From NCBI GenBank assembly GCA_015067635.1, contig SVMA01000007.1:1-64000 (forward strand): DNA of 64,000 bases, given 5' to 3'. Made by a program: the position numbers and the translations under genes. Source of the DNA: Oscillospiraceae bacterium. Lineage in GTDB: Bacteria > Bacillota > Clostridia > Oscillospirales > Oscillospiraceae. Under the pieces are notes generated by a model, which had not been told where the DNA came from, did no database searches, and saw only the letters and a list, made by a program, of their open reading frames with translations. Shown in pieces: positions 56,401 through 64,000 of the stretch; position 1 is the stretch's first letter, and each line of letters starts with the position of its first letter.

Positions 56401-57276
56401 TTACAGCTTGGAGCTGTATTTCGCCTTTTCAATAGGCGCATAACCCTCTTCGGGGTTGTTGAACAAACGCTTCAACCAATGGATCGCCAAACCTGGCCAC
56501 TGAGCAAAGCTTGGATCACCCTTGGTTTCATAAAATTTATAAGCTGTTTCAGGTGTTCCCAGAGCCAAACCATGAGGTCCATTGGGGAACAGGTGCAGCT
56601 CGCAGGGTACACCGGCCTCGATCATCGCCGAAGCAAACCGAATGCTGTCATCACAAGGAACGCCGCCATCACGAACGGTATGGCACAGGAATGCGGGAGG
56701 CGTATTTTTGGTGACATTTGCCTGCAAATTCAGCTTTTTATAGGTAGTTTCAAAATCATTATCACCCATGAGCCGGGGCAGCGCATTACCGTTTTCCATC
56801 CAAGAGGTGGAAATCACCGGATAAATGAGCATCAAAGCATTAGGCTTATTTTCTCCCTTTTGACAGCCGGAACGCTCCATGATTTCAGAATCATTCCAAT
56901 GAACGCCCAAGCTTCCTGCCAAGTGACCACCGGCAGAGAAACCCAAAACAGCAATTTGGTCCTCGATGACGCCGAATTCTTCTGCATTTTCACGAATCAG
57001 CTTCATGGCTGCGCACAGATCCAGCAGAGAATTTGGGAACACTGCATGCTCATTCAGGCTGTAATACAGCACAAAAGTGTTGAAGTTTTCCGCCAGGAAG
57101 CGGTATGCCACGGGATCAGCCTCCCGGGCGGAGCAATCTGCGTAGCCGCCGCCGGGGCAAACGATCACTGCAGGGCGTTTCAGCAGATAAGGCATCTCGC
57201 TGGGGCTGGCAGTGTGGCAGATCCGATCCAGATAGGCGCCGGACTTTTCATTGATGATATATCTCTTAAAATCCAT
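56401..57276 (-). CDS. Alpha/beta hydrolase (esterase-like), inserted between gyrB and gyrA
   Basis: AVIVCPGGGYADCSAREADPVAYRFL; GFSAGGHLAGSLG nucleophile elbow; NGPHGLALG His. Confidence 0.88.
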   Translation of the reverse strand: MDFKRYIINEKSGAYLDRICHTASPSEMPYLLKRPAVIVCPGGGYADCSAREADPVAYRFLAENFNTFVLYYSLNEHAVFPNSLLDLCAAMKLIRENAEEFGVIEDQIAVLGFSAGGHLAGSLGVHWNDSEIMERSGCQKGENKPNALMLIYPVISTSWMENGNALPRLMGDNDFETTYKKLNLQANVTKNTPPAFLCHTVRDGGVPCDDSIRFASAMIEAGVPCELHLFPNGPHGLALGTPETAYKFYETKGDPSFAQWPGLAIHWLKRLFNNPEEGYAPIEKAKYSSKL

Positions 57277-57288
57277 GTTGCTACCTCA

Positions 57289-59241
<1,953 letters not shown>

Positions 59242-59293
59242 TCAAAAGTATATGATATGCGAGAGCCTTCCCCCAGGGGAAGGCTTTTCTTGC

Positions 59294-60394
59294 TCACAGA
59301 ACCCTACCCTTTTCAATCTCGATGGTCTTTCCCAATTTGGTAAATCTTCCCGGCTCACAGCAGGTGATGAACACCTGGCCGGTTTTGATTTGATTCAATA
59401 CAAAATCCTGTCTGACAGGATCCAACTCCGACAAAACATCGTCCAGCAGCAGTACCGGCTCTTCGCCAAACTCCCGTCGATGCAGCTCTCGCTGGGCCAG
59501 CTTCAGACTGATTGCCGCTGTCCGGGTCTGTCCCTGAGAGCCATAGGCCTTCAGATTGATACCGGACAGACTTACCTCAAAATCATCCTTATGGGGTCCT
59601 GTCAGGCATTGTCCGGACTCCAATTCCGCCCGATAATGGCTTTGCAGATGCTCCTGCAGCGCTTCCGTCAGCGCATCAACCGGAGCGAAGGGGTCACGAA
59701 CCGTGGAGACCGTCTGATACTGCAAGGAGAATTCCTCAGCACCACCGGAAAAAGCCATGTGGAATTTTGCCGCTTCCGTTCCCAGACTTTGATAAAACCG
59801 GGCCCGATAGGAAATCAGCAACGCACCCACCTGACAAAGACGGGCATTATACTCCGGCAGGATCTCCAAAACAGTGGGATTTTCAAAATGATCCTTCAAA
59901 ATCCGGCTCTTGTGCTCCAAAATACGGTTGTATTCCGTCAGGGCGGCGTCGTAGTTGGGACGAAGTTGACATAATGCAGAATCTCCCAACCGTCTGCGGG
60001 CAGAAGCTCCGGATTTTAGGACCATCAAGTCCTCCGGACAAAATAACACAGTTGACATAACACCGTTGATTTCTGCCGTAGTTTTCTTTTTTGCGCCGTT
60101 GCGCCATATTTGACGGGGCCGCTGTCCGCTAAACAGCACCCAACGCAGCTTCTGCAACCGTTCCTGAGAAAAGATTTCTCCCTCGATATCCGCAAAATCT
60201 GCGCCAAAGCCTATCATTTCGCCCTGTTTTTGGGCGCGGAAGCTCCTTCCGGAGCCAAGATAGGATACCGCCTCCAGCAGATTGGTCTTTCCCTGAGCAT
60301 TTTGTCCCACGATCAGGTTGACTCCCGGGGAAAATTCCAAATACAGCTGTTCATAATTCCGGAAATTCCGGAGTGTGATATTACGAAGCTCCAT
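59294..60394 (-). CDS. recF: DNA replication and repair protein RecF
   Basis: NITLRNFRNYEQLYLEFSPGVNLIVGQNAQGKTNLLEAVSYLGSGRSF. Confidence 0.97.
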   Translation of the reverse strand: MELRNITLRNFRNYEQLYLEFSPGVNLIVGQNAQGKTNLLEAVSYLGSGRSFRAQKQGEMIGFGADFADIEGEIFSQERLQKLRWVLFSGQRPRQIWRNGAKKKTTAEINGVMSTVLFCPEDLMVLKSGASARRRLGDSALCQLRPNYDAALTEYNRILEHKSRILKDHFENPTVLEILPEYNARLCQVGALLISYRARFYQSLGTEAAKFHMAFSGGAEEFSLQYQTVSTVRDPFAPVDALTEALQEHLQSHYRAELESGQCLTGPHKDDFEVSLSGINLKAYGSQGQTRTAAISLKLAQRELHRREFGEEPVLLLDDVLSELDPVRQDFVLNQIKTGQVFITCCEPGRFTKLGKTIEIEKGRVL

Positions 60395-60629
60395 TGGTAA
60401 TCAAATATTCGTCCCCTTCGTACGAGAACCGGTCACCCGGATACAGCTTTTTTCCCCGCATGGTGCAAACTTCTCCGTTTACAGTGACGAAGCCCTCCTG
60501 AATTTCAGCTTTGGCACTGCCGCCGGAAGGGACGATGTTCGCCAGCTTCATAGCAGATTCCAGCTTGATAAACTCCGTACTGATGGAAACCGGAATGCTG
60601 TTATCCTTTTTTCTTACAGTTACTTTCAT
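60381..60629 (-). CDS. S4-domain RNA-binding protein (YaaA/RlbA-like)
   Basis: TEFIKLESAMKLANIVPSGGSAKAEIQEGFVTVNGEVCTMRGKKLYPGDRF; between dnaN and recF. Confidence 0.9.
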   Translation of the reverse strand: MKVTVRKKDNSIPVSISTEFIKLESAMKLANIVPSGGSAKAEIQEGFVTVNGEVCTMRGKKLYPGDRFSYEGDEYLITNGAS

Positions 60630-60654
60630 GTTATACTCCTGTTACCTGTGTTCT

Positions 60655-60785
60655 TGGCCCCCTCTGAGGAGGGGGCTGGCACGGCGAAGCCGTGACTGGG
60701 GGAGAGAATACTACCCCTCAGTCAAAAATCAAAGATTTTTGACAGCTCCCCTCACAAGGGGAGTCAAGGCAGGTTCGCAATGACA
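60655..60785. repeat. Intergenic inverted composite repeat with variable hairpins
   Basis: CCCCCTCTGAGGAGGGGGCTGGCACGGCGAAGCCGTGACTGGGGGAG ... CCCCTCAGTCAAAAATCAAAGATTTTTGACAGCTCCCCTCACAAGGGGAG. Confidence 0.8.
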
Positions 60786-60791
60786 GGGGAA

Positions 60792-61901
60792 TTATCCGTT
60801 CTTAATTCTCACCGGCAGGACCATATAGGCAAAATCGTATTTCTCCTCTGCCGGGGTCATAACGATGGGACTCAGACCGTTGGTCAACTCCAGCACCACT
60901 TCCTCAGAAGGAATGACCCGCAAAGCGTCGGAAAGATACCGGACATTGAAGCCGATTTCCAGCTCCTTGCCGTCACCGGCGATGGTGCAGCGGTCCTCAG
61001 CCGCACCGATGGTGGTATTGGTCCGCAGCTGCAGTACCTGATCCGAAAATACGCACCGCACCGGACTCTTGTATTTTTCCGAAACAATCAGACCCACACG
61101 CTCCATAGAGCTTGCCAGCTCCGACACATTCGCCACCAGCTTTACAGGGCAGTTGGTGGGGATCACCTTCCGCCAATCCAGAAAATCTCCTTCCAAAAGG
61201 CGGCAGACCAGGGTTGCACAGCCGATTTCAAACAGGATGTGCTTGGGTCCCAAGGTGAAGGAAACTTCCTCTTCTCCGTCGGTAAGGATCTTTTCCACTT
61301 CCTTCAGACCTGCCGCCGGCACTACGAAGTTCAGTTCCCGTTCTGTGGGAACAGCCGGATGAAAGGTACGCCGGGCCAGACGGAAGCCGTCCACAGCGAT
61401 GGCAGAAATACTGTCATTCTCCACTTCAAACTTCACGCCCGTATGGATCGGACGTCCCTGATTCTCGGAAACAGCAAAAATCGTGCCGGAAATCAGTTCC
61501 TTCAGGGCATTTTGGGGAATCTTGATGCCTCTGCCCGTGTTCACATCCGGCAATTCCGGATAATCCTCTGCGGATTCTGCAGAAATGTTGAAGGCGGCAT
61601 AACCGGAACGGATGGCAACCTTATAGTTTTCATCCACCACCACGGTCACCGGACCCTCCGGCAGACGGCGAATGATATCGCCAAACAGTCTGGCGGGGAG
61701 AATACAGCTTCCGGCATCCGATACCTCAGCCTCCACAGTATAGGTAATGGCAGTTTCCATGTTGTAGCCGGTGAGACTCACACCCATACCGGCACGGCAC
61801 AAAATGCCTTCAATTACGGAAAGACTGCTTTTTTGTGCAACGGTACGTCCGGCAATATTCAGACCCTGCACCAGCATACTTTTTTCACAGGTAAAACGCA
61901 T
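60792..61901 (-). CDS. dnaN: DNA polymerase III beta subunit (sliding clamp)
   Basis: MRFTCEKSMLVQGLNIAGRTVAQKSSLSVIEGILCRAG...PARLFGDIIRRLPEG. Confidence 0.97.
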   Translation of the reverse strand: MRFTCEKSMLVQGLNIAGRTVAQKSSLSVIEGILCRAGMGVSLTGYNMETAITYTVEAEVSDAGSCILPARLFGDIIRRLPEGPVTVVVDENYKVAIRSGYAAFNISAESAEDYPELPDVNTGRGIKIPQNALKELISGTIFAVSENQGRPIHTGVKFEVENDSISAIAVDGFRLARRTFHPAVPTERELNFVVPAAGLKEVEKILTDGEEEVSFTLGPKHILFEIGCATLVCRLLEGDFLDWRKVIPTNCPVKLVANVSELASSMERVGLIVSEKYKSPVRCVFSDQVLQLRTNTTIGAAEDRCTIAGDGKELEIGFNVRYLSDALRVIPSEEVVLELTNGLSPIVMTPAEEKYDFAYMVLPVRIKNG

Positions 61902-62168
61902 ATCGGTTCTTCCTTTCTTGCTTAATAATAAAATAATATATATTATCAGATAAAAATGCAGTAATAATAGTCGTAGGGAAATTTTATGTGGAAAAGGCAG
62001 TTTTGTCTTAGGGGGACAACGGCTATTTTTCCACAGGGGGTTTGTGGATAAAAATCACTTTTCCACAGGCATTTTTCGAGGAGTTTTGCACGGCACTTTT
62101 CCACAGTGCAACTTATTCTTTATCCACAGGCATTGTGGATAATTTTCAGCGGGAAAAGGCCGCCGGAA
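61902..62168. other. oriC candidate: dnaA-dnaN intergenic region with DUE, DnaA-trio-like tract and DnaA boxes
   Basis: Perfect boxes at 62043-62051 (-), 62120-62128 (+), 62134-62142 (-); TTTTCCACA variants at 61987-61995 (-), 62027-62035 (+), 62059-62067 (+), 62097-62105 (+); AT-rich 61917-61957. Confidence 0.88.
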
Positions 62169-63482
62169 TCACAGCTTGGAATTGATATTTGCGGTGATAT
62201 CCCGAATGGCATTTTGCAGACCGGTGTCTCCCTTTTTCAGCTCCTCTTCCACCTTACGGATGGAGTGAATGACGGTGGTGTGGTCCTTTGCAAACTGCTG
62301 ACCAATATCCGGCAGACTGAGATTCGTCAGCTGACGGATCAGGTACATGGCGATCTGCCGTGCCTCTGCTACATTTTTTGTCCGCTGAGAGCCCCGGAGG
62401 ATGATCTCGTCGATGTGGTAAAAAATGCAGACCTGGGAAATAATCAGGCTGGGGGTGGGAAGCACGTGATTTTCCGCCTTGAACATGTCCTCAATGGCCC
62501 GGGAGATATTATTCAGATCCAGGGGCATGTTGTTCAGCTCGTGATAGGCGATGATTTTATTCACCGTACCTTCAATCTGACGGACATTGTTGGTGATGTT
62601 GATGGCAATATAATTGCACACGTCATCATCCAGCTGCAGACCGGCGGTTCTTACCTTGTTTTTCAGGATCGCCATACGGGTCTCATAATCCGGCGGCTGA
62701 ATATCCGCCAGCAGACCCCATTCAAAGCGGGTCTTGAGCCGGTCCTCCAGGGTCAGCATATCGCTTGGCTTCCGGTCGGAGGTCATGACGATCTGCTTAT
62801 GCTCCTCATAGAGCTTGTTGAAGGTATGGAAAAATTCTTCCTGGGTGGACTCCTTACCGGCGATGAACTGGACATCATCAATCAGAAACAGGTCGGCTTC
62901 CCGATATTTGTTCCGGAATTCGATGTTTTTACCGCTTTGGATGGCGGTGATCAGCTCGTTGGTGAATTGGTCGCCCTTGATGTAGACGATATTGGCTTCT
63001 GGATTCTGCTTGCGGATGCCGTTGGCAATGGCGTAAAGCAGGTGGGTCTTTCCCACACCGGGAGGGCCGTAAAGAAACAGGGGGTTATATACCTGTCCCG
63101 GGGTCTTGGAGACCGCAAGGGCGGCACCGTGGGCAAACCGGTTGGAGGGACCGACCACGAAATTATCGAAGGTGTATTGAGGATTAAAGTCCATGGCTGT
63201 GGGCGCTTTTCCCTTGGAGTGGTAGGCTTCCAGCTCCGTATCTCCAAAGACGGTGAGCTTGGCGTCAGAATTAAACAGCTCTTTAAGAGCGTCTTGGATG
63301 TATTCGGTGCAGCGGCGGCTGATAATTTCCCGACGGAATTCGTCGGGTGTGTAAATAATCAGACGGTCTTCGGTCAATTCCACCACTTCCGTATCGTCAA
63401 ACCAGCCGGAAACGATGGTGGAACTGAGGCGTTCTTCCAAATAACCCAGAACCTTTGCCCAAACATAGGCGGATGCGTACAT
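62169..63482 (-). CDS. dnaA: Chromosomal replication initiator protein DnaA
   Basis: YNPLFLYGPPGVGKTHLLYAIANGI...LFLIDDVQFIAGKESTQEEFFHTFN...FAKDHTTVIHSIRKVE. Confidence 0.98.
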   Translation of the reverse strand: MYASAYVWAKVLGYLEERLSSTIVSGWFDDTEVVELTEDRLIIYTPDEFRREIISRRCTEYIQDALKELFNSDAKLTVFGDTELEAYHSKGKAPTAMDFNPQYTFDNFVVGPSNRFAHGAALAVSKTPGQVYNPLFLYGPPGVGKTHLLYAIANGIRKQNPEANIVYIKGDQFTNELITAIQSGKNIEFRNKYREADLFLIDDVQFIAGKESTQEEFFHTFNKLYEEHKQIVMTSDRKPSDMLTLEDRLKTRFEWGLLADIQPPDYETRMAILKNKVRTAGLQLDDDVCNYIAINITNNVRQIEGTVNKIIAYHELNNMPLDLNNISRAIEDMFKAENHVLPTPSLIISQVCIFYHIDEIILRGSQRTKNVAEARQIAMYLIRQLTNLSLPDIGQQFAKDHTTVIHSIRKVEEELKKGDTGLQNAIRDITANINSKL

Positions 63483-63643
63483 GACAGGGCTCCTTTCAGT
63501 ATGTATTTCCTGCCTTCTTTCGAGAAAAAACGGTGAAAAAAGGCGATATCTTCTCACCGTAAATTTTATCACATTTCTGTGTAAAAAACAAGGCTTTTTT
63601 GTCAGGATACAATATAAAAAAGAATAACCTCCCGCAAAGCCGT

Positions 63644-63686
63644 GTCATTCCCACACCGGTGACATCGGTCAGCGGTTCGCAATGAC
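63644..63686. repeat. Dispersed repeat, module M short hairpin
   Basis: GTCATTCCCACACCGGTGACATCGGTCAGCGGTTCGCAATGAC. Confidence 0.75.
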
Positions 63687-63732
63687 ATTGGTTGGGGACG
63701 ACCGATGGTCGCCCCTGCACGAAGCGTTGAAA

Positions 63733-63757
63733 AAACCCGCGGCCACAGCCGCGGGTT
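63733..63757 (-). terminator. Terminator after the YbjQ-like gene
   Basis: AAACCCGCGGC-CACA-GCCGCGGGTTT, read from the minus strand. Confidence 0.75.
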
Positions 63758-63761
63758 TCTC

Positions 63762-64000
63762 TTACTTATTCACAAATTTCACGGCTGTGCCGTATACGAT
63801 AACTTCTGCCGCACCCTGCATAACTGCCGCGGAGGCATAACGAATATTCACAATCCCATCGGCACCCAACGCAGTTGCCTCTTCAACCATTCTCTTGGTT
63901 GCAAGCGCCCGTGCCTCATTCATCATTTCGTTGTAGGACTTCAGCTCTCCGCCAACCAGGTTTTTGAAGCTTTGCGCAATATCTCTGCCAATATTTTTGG
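63762..64000 (-). CDS. YbjQ/UPF0145 family protein, C-terminal part, truncated by window end
   Basis: My minus-strand translation gives KNIGRDIAQSFKNLVGGELKSYNEMMNEARALATKRMVEEATALGADGIVNIRYASAAVMQGAAEVIVYGTAVKFVNK*. Confidence 0.88.
   Translation of the reverse strand, partial: KNIGRDIAQSFKNLVGGELKSYNEMMNEARALATKRMVEEATALGADGIVNIRYASAAVMQGAAEVIVYGTAVKFVNK

Noticed and set aside
60655-60785. Possible CRISPR-like array
   Set aside because: Only two inverted half-units, no regular direct repeats or spacers and no cas genes
60780-63536. Long + strand ORFs (381 and 476 aa) opposite dnaN and dnaA
   Set aside because: Shadow ORFs opposite confident genes with no family motif

Overview
This window is the replication-origin region of a spore-forming, Oscillospiraceae-like Clostridia chromosome (taxon inferred from gene content, not tested). 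The right end carries dnaA, dnaN, an S4-domain gene, recF, gyrB and gyrA, all leftward, with an oriC candidate between dnaN and dnaA (DnaA boxes, a DnaA-trio-like tract and an AT-rich DUE). About 13 kb to the left, parA-parB is preceded by two perfect parS palindromes. The rest is mostly housekeeping: RNase Y, a PerR/rubredoxin/rubrerythrin operon, trmB-mnmG, galE/galM, holB-ricT, dipicolinate synthase dpaAB, three tRNAs, lspA/rluD/tatD, an ATP-PPase-only GuaA, a TCS-HtrA cluster, uppP, typA, dapH, serS, mscL and rnhA. The best candidate for an undescribed system is a seven-gene minus-strand operon (27556-34461): transglutaminase-like protein, Asp/Glu-type racemase, DltA-like adenylation enzyme, carrier protein, MBOAT acyltransferase, an SGNH/DltD-like protein with Cys at the GDSL Ser position, and a lipoprotein. 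Its predicted promoter is abutted by a perfect DnaA box, with a DnaA-box triplet further upstream. The intergenic regions also carry families of dispersed modular hairpin repeats whose stems covary between copies, including a 147-bp direct repeat around a displaced remB-like gene. No CRISPR array, rRNA, transposase or prophage was seen.
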